From NCBI GenBank assembly GCA_012103255.1, contig WLXD01000007.1:1-64000 (forward strand): 64,000 bases of DNA. Direction: 5' to 3'. The notes beneath the pieces are model-generated. The model ran no database searches and was not told the DNA's origin. It saw only the letters and a program-made list of their open reading frames with translations. Below are positions 8,731-17,176 of this stretch, in pieces. The first letter of the stretch is position 1. The number at the start of each line of letters is the position of its first letter. Both the position numbers and the translations under genes were made by a program. The DNA is from Acidobacteriota bacterium. Lineage in GTDB: Bacteria > Acidobacteriota > UBA890 > WLXD01.

Positions 8731-9584
8731 ACGTCGCACAACTCGACCGCGGCAGCGAGCGACGCGATGCCGTCGTCCGCACGCGGGATGAACTCGTGGG
8801 CGAAGTAACCGTCGTACCCGGTGGCCAGGATTTCGCGCGCTATTGCCGGGTAGAAAAGCTCCTGGGTTTCGTCGATCTCGGCCCGGCCTGGCACCCCACC
8901 CGTGTGGTAGTGCCCGATGTGCTGGTGGTGATCCCTGATGGTCCGGATCACATCGCCTTCCATGATCTGCATGTGGTAGACGTCGTACAGAAGTTTCACG
9001 CGCTCCGAGGCGACTCCTTCCACGATGTCGACGCCCCAGGCCGTGGTGTCGCCGATGTAGCCGATGTGATCGACCTTCGAGTTCAGCATCTCGATCACGA
9101 TGTTCACACCGTGATCCTCGGCCACGCGCGCGCACTCGCGCATGCAGGTCACGCTGTTGTGCAGGGCGTCGCTCCGACGCATGCCGGCGACGTGGTTGCC
9201 GAAGAACGTGATGACGGTCGGTACGCCGGCCGCCGCGGCCTTCGGGATGTTCTCCTCGAATCCGGCGAGAATGCCAGCGTGGTTGTTCGGGTCGTTGATG
9301 CCGCGCTCGATGGTGCCTGCGTTGGGCATGCCGACGGATACGGTCAGGCCGTGATCGTGCGCGACCGGCCACTCATCAATCTCGAGCAGATCGATCGCTG
9401 GCATGCCGAGACCGGCGACGGCGGCGCAGAGATCCTCGATCGACATCCCCGAATAGCACCAGCGCGCCACCGACTGTTTCAGCGCGCCGCGCTGGACTGC
9501 CCGCGGAGACATGCCTTCTGCCGGAGTCGCGGCGCCGACGAAAGCCGCCGCGCCGATTCCGCGGATCGCATCCCTTCGATTCAT
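8727..9584 (-). CDS. Sugar phosphate isomerase/epimerase family (hydroxypyruvate isomerase-like), Tat-type leader
   Basis: 285 residues. The ATG at 9584 has GGAG 8 nt upstream and opens a twin-arginine-like leader (MNRRDAIRGIGAAAFVGAATP). The remainder is an AP-endonuclease-2-type TIM barrel: metal ligands are suggested by IVIEMLN (Glu), LLYDVYHMQ (Asp/His), HIGHYHTGG, GRAEID and FAHEFIPR (Glu). That ligand set and the YDVYHMQ motif match the hydroxypyruvate isomerase group. Export of such an enzyme would place it in the periplasm together with the GMC dehydrogenase and its Tat subunit, encoded immediately downstream with 4-base overlaps. A role in isomerising a sugar or 2-keto-acid before or after oxidation is inferred. 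Confidence 0.85.
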   Translation of the reverse strand: MNRRDAIRGIGAAAFVGAATPAEGMSPRAVQRGALKQSVARWCYSGMSIEDLCAAVAGLGMPAIDLLEIDEWPVAHDHGLTVSVGMPNAGTIERGINDPNNHAGILAGFEENIPKAAAAGVPTVITFFGNHVAGMRRSDALHNSVTCMRECARVAEDHGVNIVIEMLNSKVDHIGYIGDTTAWGVDIVEGVASERVKLLYDVYHMQIMEGDVIRTIRDHHQHIGHYHTGGVPGRAEIDETQELFYPAIAREILATGYDGYFAHEFIPRADDGIASLAAAVELCDV

Positions 9585-9663
9585 GCACCACTCCGTTGTG
9601 TTGGTTCGACGCCGCACCATTCTCTCGATGGGACTGCCGGAAGCAAGAGCACCGCAGAAAACA

Positions 9664-10647
9664 TCAGAAATCCGCCAGCGTGCCACGATCGATGGCAGCG
9701 GCTTTCTGGACCACATACTGGGCAGCCGCCAGGTCTTGCACGACCAACCCGAGCGACTTGTAGACAGTGACGTCCTCGGGCGTCAGCCGACCTTGAACTT
9801 CCCCTGATGCCACCTCGCCGATCTCGCCGACGATGTGCTCATCGGTGATCGCACCTTCATCCCTGGCCATCTGGAATTCGCCGGCCTGCGCGCGAGCTCC
9901 GACTTCGTAGTCCACGAAGAGGCGGGATCGCGCGATCGCCGCACCATCGAGCTCGCGGCGCCCCGGGAAGCTCGTGCCCACCGCATTGATGTGTTGGCCG
10001 GGCGCGAGCCAATCCCCGAAAACGATCGGCTCGGGCGCGCCGGAAACGGTGCAGATCACATCGGCACCCTCGACTGCGGCACGTTGGTCCATCACCGGAA
10101 TGATCGACGTGCCGAACTTCGCGCCCCACTCGGTCGCGAAGTTCGCCGCCCGCTCCGGATCGCGGCCCCAGATGCGTACTTCGTCGAACTCACGCACGCA
10201 TAGCATCGACTCCAGATGTTGTCGGCCCTGCGCCCCATAGCCCATGAGCGTAAGAACAGACGTATCCGGTCGAGCGAGGAGGCGCGTGGCAAGCGCGCTC
10301 GCTGCGGCGGTGCGGATCGCCGTAATCTCCGCGGCATCGACGACCGCGTAGGGGGTTCCGTGATCCCCCTCGAACAACACCACCACACCGTTGTGGCTGT
10401 GCATGCCAGCCGCGAAGTTCTCTTCGAACACGCTGACGAGCTTCATGCCGAACACGCCGGCGTCGTCCAGCTGGCCGGGCATCCAACCGAGCATCCCCGA
10501 AGTTGGCAGGTCCATCTTGGCGCGCAGAGGCATCAGGGCGCGGCCCGCGGAGGCTGCGCGCATGGCCTCGTCCATGAGGTCGATGCACTCGCGCATCGGC
10601 AGGAGGTCGATCACGTCCTGGGCTCCAAGAACGCGCAACGGATTCAC
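9664..10647 (-). CDS. Ornithine cyclodeaminase / mu-crystallin family protein
   Basis: 327 residues from a GTG at 10647, which follows AGGAGAGG; the open frame runs much further upstream, but the homologous part starts here (MNPLRVLGAQDVIDLLPMRECIDLMDEAM). Family signs: LPLR-type KMDLP segment, the NAD(P)-binding loop LMGYGAQGRQHLESM, VRIWGRDPERA, GADVICTVSGAPEPIV, GQHINAVGTSFPGRRELD and FVDYEVGARAQAGEF. Members reduce or deaminate imino acids (ornithine cyclodeaminase, alanine dehydrogenase, ketimine reductase, iminosuccinate reductase BhcD, EutC of ectoine use). The gene is divergent from the PLP ammonia-lyase at 10744. It may work with that enzyme on one amino acid; the substrate cannot be told from sequence. 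Confidence 0.88.
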   Translation of the reverse strand: MNPLRVLGAQDVIDLLPMRECIDLMDEAMRAASAGRALMPLRAKMDLPTSGMLGWMPGQLDDAGVFGMKLVSVFEENFAAGMHSHNGVVVLFEGDHGTPYAVVDAAEITAIRTAAASALATRLLARPDTSVLTLMGYGAQGRQHLESMLCVREFDEVRIWGRDPERAANFATEWGAKFGTSIIPVMDQRAAVEGADVICTVSGAPEPIVFGDWLAPGQHINAVGTSFPGRRELDGAAIARSRLFVDYEVGARAQAGEFQMARDEGAITDEHIVGEIGEVASGEVQGRLTPEDVTVYKSLGLVVQDLAAAQYVVQKAAAIDRGTLADF

Positions 10648-10743
10648 AATTCGCCTCTCCTGCTCGAGTCGGCTGTACGGTCTATCTGACGCCGGCATAC
10701 TACGGGAATACAACGTCACAAACGACGAGGCTTCGGAACACGC

Positions 10744-11724
10744 ATGCACGACTCTTCCCCCATCGGCAACGACGAGATCCGCGCTGCGCGCGAGCGCATC
10801 GCTCCGCACGTTCACCGCACGCCGATCATGACGTGTTCGACGCTCGATCAGCGCTTCGACGCTCGACTGTTCTTCAAGTGCGAGAACTTCCAGAAGAGCG
10901 GCGCGTTCAAGGTGCGCGGTGCGTTCAACGCCGTCATGTCGATGTCGACCGACGACGCCGAGCGTGGAGTCGTGACGAGTTCCTCGGGCAACCAGGCTGC
11001 TGCAGTCGCGCTGGCAGCCGCGGCGCGCGGTATCCCGGCCTACATCGCGATGCCAAATATCGCTGTCGAATCGAAGGTCCGGAGCGTGGAGCGATACGGA
11101 GGCAACATCGTTAGGGTCGAGTCGCGTGACGACTTCCCAACGATCGCCGAATACGACGCCACCGTGACGGCAACCATCGAGCGCACGGGCGCCAGCTTCG
11201 TGCATCCGTATGACGATCGCCGAACAATCGCCGGACAAGCGTCGTGCGCGGCGGAACTGCTCGAAGACGCTCCCGATCTCGACCTGGTGCTCGCGCCGGT
11301 CGGCGGAGGCGGTTTGCTCAGCGGAACGTGCCTCGCGGCCGGCCAGGCAGCGCGAGCGGTCTCGGTAATCGGTTGCGAACCGCTCATGGCGGACGACGCG
11401 GCACAATCACTCGCCGCAGGAACGATCGTGCCGCAGAACAATCCCCGGACCGTCGCCGATGGCCTGCGCACATCGCTCGGAGATCTCAACTTCCCGATCA
11501 TCAGGGATCGCGTGGAACAAATCGCTACCGTCTCCGAGGAGTCGATCATGGCGACGATGCGGCTCGTGTGGGAGACGATGAAACTCGTGATCGAACCGAG
11601 CGCGGCGGTGCCGCTTGCGACGCTGCTCGAAGGAAGCGTGAAGGCCGGCGGGCGACGCGTCGGGGTGATCTTCACCGGCGGGAACGTTGATCTGGACGCT
11701 CTCGGGCTTCGGCTAGCGCCGTGA
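10744..11724 (+). CDS. PLP-dependent threonine/serine dehydratase-like ammonia-lyase
   Basis: 326 residues, fold type II. The Schiff-base lysine lies in FQKSGAFKVRGA (about residue 56). The PLP ring loop is SSGNQAAAVALAAAARG, with Gln where most dehydratases have His (SSGNHAQ). The phosphate loop is VGGGGLLSG, and the C-terminus holds FTGGNVDLD. There is no ACT regulatory domain, as in catabolic threonine dehydratase, serine racemase and hydroxyaspartate ammonia-lyases. The start ATG at 10744 fits the family N-terminus. It heads the rightward operon and is divergent from an ornithine-cyclodeaminase-family gene, a pairing also found in EutB/EutC and BhcB/BhcD systems, though the other genes of those pathways are absent here. 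Confidence 0.88.
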   Translation: MHDSSPIGNDEIRAARERIAPHVHRTPIMTCSTLDQRFDARLFFKCENFQKSGAFKVRGAFNAVMSMSTDDAERGVVTSSSGNQAAAVALAAAARGIPAYIAMPNIAVESKVRSVERYGGNIVRVESRDDFPTIAEYDATVTATIERTGASFVHPYDDRRTIAGQASCAAELLEDAPDLDLVLAPVGGGGLLSGTCLAAGQAARAVSVIGCEPLMADDAAQSLAAGTIVPQNNPRTVADGLRTSLGDLNFPIIRDRVEQIATVSEESIMATMRLVWETMKLVIEPSAAVPLATLLEGSVKAGGRRVGVIFTGGNVDLDALGLRLAP

Positions 11725-11770
11725 TAGCTTCGCGATGCAGCCCATGGGAAAAACCTTCTTGGAGGCCCCG

Positions 11771-12379
11771 TTGAATCGACGCGAAGCGATCCAGCGCCTT
11801 GCAGCCACCTCGGCACTCGGCGCGCTACCGATCGAAACCCTCGTTTCGCTCAGCCGCGAAGCGCGAGCGAACACGCTGCCGCCCATTCGGGTTCTCGGCG
11901 AGCGGCAGGCCTCAGGACTGCGAGCCGCGGCGGAAGCGATCCTGCCGCGCACCGACACTCCTGGAGCGACCGACGCGCAGGTCACTGAGTTCATCGATTG
12001 GATGATGGCCGAGTGGATGCATGAGAACGAGCGCAGCGCAATGCTCGCGGCGATCGACGATCTTGACCGCCGGGCACAAGCGACTCATGGCACCTCTTTC
12101 TCCGCGGCCACGGCCGAGCAGCAGAACGGCATCCTCGCGGTCATGGACGCGGAGGTTGCTGAACTGTTGACCCGCGACTCAGCCGGACCGGGTGACGAGT
12201 ACGTGGAGAGTCCCGACAGTCAGCCGACACCGACCGCACCCGCGCATCCGTTCTATCAGATCAAGCGTTGGACGCTGGTGGGATATTTCACATCGGAACC
12301 CGGGATGACCGAAGCTCTGAAATGGAACCCGTTCCCAGGACGATGGGAACCTTGCATGAACATCGAGGAGCGCACGTGA
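11771..12379 (+). CDS. Gluconate 2-dehydrogenase subunit 3-like protein (second copy)
   Basis: About 202 residues. I prefer the TTG at 11771: GGAGG at 11761-11765 with 5-nt spacing, and translation then begins NRREAIQRLAATSALGALP, a Tat-type leader like the first copy. An ATG at 11735 would add 12 residues and has no ribosome-binding site. Family features: LRAAAEAILPRTDTPGATDAQVTEFIDWMM near residues 52-82 and a C-terminal PFYQIKRWTLVGYFTSEPGMTEAL. Its stop overlaps the GTG start of the following GMC gene (12376-12379). Gene order (small subunit then flavoprotein) is opposite to the leftward operon. Role: Tat partner or maturation subunit of the flavoprotein. Confidence 0.87.
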   Translation: MNRREAIQRLAATSALGALPIETLVSLSREARANTLPPIRVLGERQASGLRAAAEAILPRTDTPGATDAQVTEFIDWMMAEWMHENERSAMLAAIDDLDRRAQATHGTSFSAATAEQQNGILAVMDAEVAELLTRDSAGPGDEYVESPDSQPTPTAPAHPFYQIKRWTLVGYFTSEPGMTEALKWNPFPGRWEPCMNIEERT

Positions 12380-14085
12380 TCTCGCGACGGCCGGAACGTC
12401 AGGCAGGCGGTGCCCGCAGGGTCTACGACGCCATCGTGGTTGGCACCGGGATCACCGGCGGTTGGGCAGCCAAGGAACTCACCGAGGCGGGACTCGACAC
12501 CCTCGTACTCGAGGCCGGGCCGATGATCGTTCCCGAGCGCGACTACGTGGAACACGTGCCGCCCTACGAGAAGCCGTTCCGCGGTCGCGGTGACCGCCGC
12601 GCCGGCCAGGCACGACAGGCAGTCCAGAGCCGCTGCTATGCCTGCGATGAAGGCGGCAGCAAGTTCTTCGTGGACGACGTCGACAACCCGTACACCACTC
12701 CGGAAGATCGGCCGTTTGACTGGATCCGCGGCCGTCAGGTCGGCGGCAAGTCGATCATGTGGGCCCGACAGAGCTACCGACTTTCCGACGTCGACTTCGG
12801 CGCCCCCGAGCGCGACGGCTTCGGCATCGACTGGCCGTTGCGATATGACGAACTCGAGCCCTGGTACGACTATGTCGAGGGTTTCGCTGGCATCAGCGGC
12901 CAGAACGAAGGCTTGCCCCAACTTCCTGATGGCCAGTTCCTGCCGCCGATGCCCATGAACTGCGTCGAGTCCCACGTAGCGGACGCCCTGCGCGCGAACT
13001 GGTCCGATCGCGTGATGACCCCCGGGCGCACCGCCGTACTCACGCAAGCACACAACGGCCGCGCCGCGTGCCACTACTGCGGCCCCTGTCATCGGGGCTG
13101 CATCACGCGTTCGTATTTCTCTAGCCTCAACGCCACCCTGCCGGTAGCCGAAGCGACGGGCAACATGACGCTCCGTCCGAACAGCGTCGTGCGGCAGGTG
13201 GACTGGCGTGACGGGAAGGCCACGGGCGTCACGGTGATCGACCGCGAGGGTCACGACGAGGTGGAGTTCCGCGCGCGGGTCGTGATTCTGGCCGCTTCGA
13301 CGCTCGAGTCGACCCGGATTCTGCTCAATTCCGCCAACGGCGAATTTCCGGCCGGAATGGCCAACTCCAGTGATGCCCTGGGCCGGCACCTGATGGACCA
13401 CACGATGAGTGTGGGCGCGGCCGGCGCCTTCGATGGATGGGAGAACGAGACCTACTTCGGACGTCGACCGAACGGCGTGTATATCCCGCGCTTCCGCAAC
13501 CTGGCTGACCAGCGCGCGGACTACATCCGCGGCTACGGCTACCAGGGAAGTGCTTATCGATCCGACTGGAACCGTGGAAATTCGAGCCCCGGATTCGGCG
13601 CCGACTTCAAGAAACAGATGACGCAGCCGGGCGGCTGGCGCATGTCGATCGGCGCCTGGGGCGAGTGCCTTCCGTATGCGGAGAACCGGGCCACGGTCGA
13701 CCCGAACGTGACCGACGCGTGGGGAATTCCGGCACTCCGCATCGACATGCAGTGGCGCGACAACGAGCTCGTGATGCAGCAGGACGCCGCTCAACAGGCC
13801 GCCGAAATGCTCGAGGCCGCTGGAGCCAAGGACGTCGTGATGCAGACGGCGGGCACTCCACCGGGACTCTGCATCCACGAGATGGGCACGGCGAGAATGG
13901 GCCGGGATGCGAGCAGCTCCGTGCTGAACGGCTTCAACCAGACCTGGGACGTGCCGAATCTGTTCGTCGTGGACGGGGCAGCAATGACGACATCCGCTTG
14001 CCAGAACCCGTCTCTGACGTACATGGCTCTCACTGCGCGGGCCTGCGATCACATCGTGGGTCGATTGAAGCGCTTCGAACTCTGA
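12376..14085 (+). CDS. GMC family oxidoreductase (intact paralogue)
   Basis: 569 residues starting at GTG 12376, which overlaps the upstream TGA and follows GAGGAG at 5 nt. FAD fold: YDAIVVGTGITGGWAAKELTEAG and LVLEAGP; then RQVGGKSIMWARQS. A cysteine-rich motif CHYCGPCHRGC (C-x2-C-G-x-C-x3-C) follows NGRAA, as in the other GMC. Near the C-terminus are IHEMGTARMG and NLFVVDGAAMTTSACQNPSLTYMALTARA, holding the catalytic His and Asn. It has no signal of its own and probably rides with the Tat subunit to the periplasm. It likely oxidises an alcohol group of a sugar or sugar acid; the electron acceptor is not encoded nearby. Confidence 0.9.
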   Translation: MISRRPERQAGGARRVYDAIVVGTGITGGWAAKELTEAGLDTLVLEAGPMIVPERDYVEHVPPYEKPFRGRGDRRAGQARQAVQSRCYACDEGGSKFFVDDVDNPYTTPEDRPFDWIRGRQVGGKSIMWARQSYRLSDVDFGAPERDGFGIDWPLRYDELEPWYDYVEGFAGISGQNEGLPQLPDGQFLPPMPMNCVESHVADALRANWSDRVMTPGRTAVLTQAHNGRAACHYCGPCHRGCITRSYFSSLNATLPVAEATGNMTLRPNSVVRQVDWRDGKATGVTVIDREGHDEVEFRARVVILAASTLESTRILLNSANGEFPAGMANSSDALGRHLMDHTMSVGAAGAFDGWENETYFGRRPNGVYIPRFRNLADQRADYIRGYGYQGSAYRSDWNRGNSSPGFGADFKKQMTQPGGWRMSIGAWGECLPYAENRATVDPNVTDAWGIPALRIDMQWRDNELVMQQDAAQQAAEMLEAAGAKDVVMQTAGTPPGLCIHEMGTARMGRDASSSVLNGFNQTWDVPNLFVVDGAAMTTSACQNPSLTYMALTARACDHIVGRLKRFEL

Positions 14086-14091
14086 ACCGGC

Positions 14092-15009
14092 GTGCCCGAG
14101 CTACCCGACGTCACCGTCTACGTCGAGTGCCTCGAGCGTCGCATTGCGGACACTGAGTTCATCGCGGCGCGCGTCGCGAGCCCGTTCCTCGTCCGAACCT
14201 TCGACCCACCGCTCTTCGCGACACACGGCAAGCGCGTCGTTGGCGTAACGCGCCTCGGCAAGCGCATCGTCATCACGCTCGAGGGCGAACTGCACCTCGT
14301 CTTCCATCTGATGATCGCCGGACGATTCCGCTGGCGTGATGCCGGTGCACGCGTGCCGGGCAAGATCGGCCTCGCCGCGTTCGACTTCCCGTCCGGATCA
14401 CTGATAATGACCGAGGCCAGTGCGAAGAAGCGCGCCTCACTCCACGTCGTACAGGGAGCCGCGGCACTGGCCGAGCACGACCCGGGCGGCCTGGAGATCG
14501 CGGACGCCACGCTCGACGAATTCACCACCAGGCTTCGCGCCCGCAATCACACTTTGAAACGAGCTCTCACGTCGCCGCGGATCTTCTCAGGCGTTGGCAA
14601 CGCCTACTCAGACGAGATCCTCTGGGACGCCCAGTTGTCTCCCCTTACGTGGACTTCGCGACTCGGGGACGATGAGATCGAGCGCCTCTATGCGAGCACG
14701 CTCGCCACGCTCGACCGGTGGACGCGCCAACTGCGCAACGAGGTTGGCACCGGATTCCCAGAGAAGGTCACAGCCTTTCTTCCTGGGATGGCAGTACACG
14801 GCAAGTTCCGCGAAGCCTGCCCGCGCTGCGGTGATCCGGTGCAACGCATCCAGTACGCTTCCCGCGAAACGAACTACTGCGCCACGTGCCAGACCAACGG
14901 GAAGGTTCTGGCCGATCGTGTGCTCTCGCAGCTGCTGAAGAAGGACTGGCCCCGCACCCTCGAAGAGTGGGAGCTCATCCGACAACCGAATTCGGAGAAG
15001 CCGTCATGA
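14092..15009 (+). CDS. Formamidopyrimidine-DNA glycosylase / endonuclease VIII family
   Basis: 305 residues from GTG at 14092. After initiator removal the N-terminus is PELPDVTVY, with the catalytic N-terminal proline and Glu3 of Fpg/Nei enzymes; Asp replaces the usual Glu after the second Pro. The helix-two-turn-helix region contains IFSGVGNAYSDEILWDAQLSP. The C-terminal zinc finger is CPRCGDPVQRIQYASRETNYCATC (spacing C-x2-C-x16-C-x2-C). It excises oxidised bases and nicks DNA as an AP lyase. It is slightly longer than classical Fpg (about 270) because of a C-terminal tail. It sits 6 nt after the GMC gene, so it may be co-transcribed with an oxidase operon that could generate peroxide; that link is speculative. 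Confidence 0.88.
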   Translation: MPELPDVTVYVECLERRIADTEFIAARVASPFLVRTFDPPLFATHGKRVVGVTRLGKRIVITLEGELHLVFHLMIAGRFRWRDAGARVPGKIGLAAFDFPSGSLIMTEASAKKRASLHVVQGAAALAEHDPGGLEIADATLDEFTTRLRARNHTLKRALTSPRIFSGVGNAYSDEILWDAQLSPLTWTSRLGDDEIERLYASTLATLDRWTRQLRNEVGTGFPEKVTAFLPGMAVHGKFREACPRCGDPVQRIQYASRETNYCATCQTNGKVLADRVLSQLLKKDWPRTLEEWELIRQPNSEKPS

Positions 15010-17159
15010 AGATCCGCCACGCGCTCGTGGTTCTCGCTGCACTCGCCGCCTCGATGTTCGCGCAAGCACAGGATGCGGGCGCTCTATTCACGGCGGTCCA
15101 GGACAGCGATCTGGCGGCCGTCCGCGCTGCGCTGGAGGCGGGTGCGGACGTCAACGCCACCAACTCCTACGGCGCGACTCCTCTGTTCGCAGCAGCTGAT
15201 CGAGGCAACATCGAGATCGTTCGGGTGCTTCTGGAGAACGGCGCAGATCCTAACGTCAGTGACACCTTCTACGGTGCGACGCCGGTCGGCTGGGCGATGG
15301 GCAGCAATCCAGCAATCGCGATCCTCCTGCTCGAACACGGTGCCGATGGTGCTGGACAGGTCATCATGCAAGCGCTGCAACAGAGCGATGCCGACACTGC
15401 GATGGCCGCCCTGCGGATGGGGCCGCTGCCGCGATCGATTCGCGACCGAGCACTTGAACTAGCGGCAGATGCAGGCCACGCGGAGCTCGAGGAAGCTCTG
15501 CGCGCCGCCGAGGTAACCGACCCGCCGCCGCCGCCGTTCGAGTTCGACGCGGCAGACCTGCCGCGCTACGAGGGCATGTACCGGAATGAAGACGAAGGCG
15601 TGATCGTTGAAGTGTCCGTCGGCGACGACGCGCTACACGCCAGCAATGGCGACCTCCGGCTCGAGCTCGCCCCTGTGGGGCCCAACACGTTCGCGGCAGA
15701 CGGGGATCGCAGCATGGCATTCGGCGGTCGTGGCACCGTGATCGAGTGGGCGCAGTACAACAGCCCCGACGGCAACGTCTTCCTGAGCCCGGTCGACCCT
15801 GACGAGGCCGCACTGCTTCGGCGCGGCGGCGTGGCCGGAATCGAGGGCAGTCGCTACAGCGGCGACGCTGACGCCATCTCACCCGCGGGCTGGCCTTCGT
15901 TCCGCGGCCACGACGGCTCCGGCAACGGCGACGGCAAGAACGCACCGATCTCGTGGAACGCCGAAACCGGGGACGGCGTGGTCTGGAAGACCCCGCTACC
16001 TGGGCTCGCCAACTCGAGTCCCATCGCCTGGGGTGACCACGTGTTCGTCACCGCAGCAGTGAGTTCGGCTGGCGACGACACGATCAAGACCGGACTCTAC
16101 GGCGACGTGGCCCCGGTCGACGACGTGTCCGAACACCGCTTCTTCCTCACCGCGATGAGCCGGAGCACAGGCGAAATTCTCTGGGAGCGCGACGTATTCG
16201 TGGGCGTCCCCCAGGTAAAGCGCCACACGAAGTCGAGCCAGGCGAATTCCACGCCGGTCACCGATGGCGAGGTGGTGGTCGTGCTCTTCGGGAGTGTGGG
16301 CGCGCTGGCTGCCTACGACTTCGACGGCAACGAGAAATGGAGCCTCGATCTGGGCGCCATGGACTCGGGGTGGTTCTACGATCCCGACTACCAGTGGGGT
16401 CACTCAGCGTCGCCGATCCTCTATGAGGAGACCGTGATTCTGCAGGTGGATGTTCAGGAGCACTCCTACATCGCCGCATTCAATCTGACCGATGGGAGCG
16501 AACGTTGGCGCACGCCGCGCGACGAGATCCCCTCCTGGGCCACGCCGGTGGTGTATCGCGGACAGCCGCGTGACGAACTGGTAACCAACGCAAAGACCAT
16601 CCGCGCGTACGACCCGAAGACGGGCGAGGAACTCTGGACTCTGGAGCCGAACGCGGAGGTCGTCGTGGGCTCGCCGATCCTCGGAGACGGCGTCGTCTAC
16701 ATCACGGCGGGCTATCCGCCGGCACGGCCAATTTACGCGGTACGGCCGGGCGGCTCGGGCGACATCTCGCTGCCTTCCGGCACGGACACCAGCGAGAACA
16801 TGCTGTGGAGCAAGGACCGGGGCGGCACCTACATTCCCACCCCGCTGCTGTACCGCGGAATTCTCTACACCAACGCCAACAATGGCCGACTCACCGCCTA
16901 TGACGCGGCGAACGGCGAAATGCTCTATCGCGCCCGAATCGGTGGCACAGGTGCGTCGTACGTCGCGTCACCCGTGGCCGCCGACGGCAACCTCTACTTT
17001 TCCACCGAGGACGGCACCGTCCATGTGGTGAAAGCAGGCCCCGAGTACGAACTGGTGACCAGCAACGAGATGGGCGAAGTGATCTGGGCGACACCCGCCA
17101 TCACCGATGGCTTGATGATCGTCCGAACGCTGCAGCATGTGTACGGGATCAAGCGCTAG
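15006..17159 (+). CDS. Ankyrin-repeat plus PQQ-like beta-propeller secreted protein
   Basis: 717 residues from the ATG at 15006, which overlaps the previous TGA (ATGA). Signal peptide: MKIRHALVVLAALAASMFAQA|QD. Residues about 25-140 hold ankyrin repeats (ALEAGADVNATNSYGATPLFAAADRGNIEIVRVLLENGADPNVSD). A beta-rich linker at about 175-280 follows. From about 300 comes a PQQ-type propeller opening with WPSFRGHDGSGNGDG and showing repeated blade motifs such as LWTLEPNAEVVVGSPILGDGVVYITAG and GEMLYRARIGGTGASYVASPVAADGNLYFST. The propeller resembles exported outer-membrane-type quinoprotein-like repeats without a dehydrogenase active site. The ankyrin-propeller fusion is unusual. Role unknown, probably periplasmic protein binding. 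Confidence 0.85.
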   Translation: MKIRHALVVLAALAASMFAQAQDAGALFTAVQDSDLAAVRAALEAGADVNATNSYGATPLFAAADRGNIEIVRVLLENGADPNVSDTFYGATPVGWAMGSNPAIAILLLEHGADGAGQVIMQALQQSDADTAMAALRMGPLPRSIRDRALELAADAGHAELEEALRAAEVTDPPPPPFEFDAADLPRYEGMYRNEDEGVIVEVSVGDDALHASNGDLRLELAPVGPNTFAADGDRSMAFGGRGTVIEWAQYNSPDGNVFLSPVDPDEAALLRRGGVAGIEGSRYSGDADAISPAGWPSFRGHDGSGNGDGKNAPISWNAETGDGVVWKTPLPGLANSSPIAWGDHVFVTAAVSSAGDDTIKTGLYGDVAPVDDVSEHRFFLTAMSRSTGEILWERDVFVGVPQVKRHTKSSQANSTPVTDGEVVVVLFGSVGALAAYDFDGNEKWSLDLGAMDSGWFYDPDYQWGHSASPILYEETVILQVDVQEHSYIAAFNLTDGSERWRTPRDEIPSWATPVVYRGQPRDELVTNAKTIRAYDPKTGEELWTLEPNAEVVVGSPILGDGVVYITAGYPPARPIYAVRPGGSGDISLPSGTDTSENMLWSKDRGGTYIPTPLLYRGILYTNANNGRLTAYDAANGEMLYRARIGGTGASYVASPVAADGNLYFSTEDGTVHVVKAGPEYELVTSNEMGEVIWATPAITDGLMIVRTLQHVYGIKR

Positions 17160-17176
17160 GGGCAGCGGCCTCGCTG

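Noticed and set aside
12256-14052. 598-codon open frame opposite the second GMC gene
   Set aside because: The plus strand has the complete FAD and catalytic motifs; the antisense frame has none.
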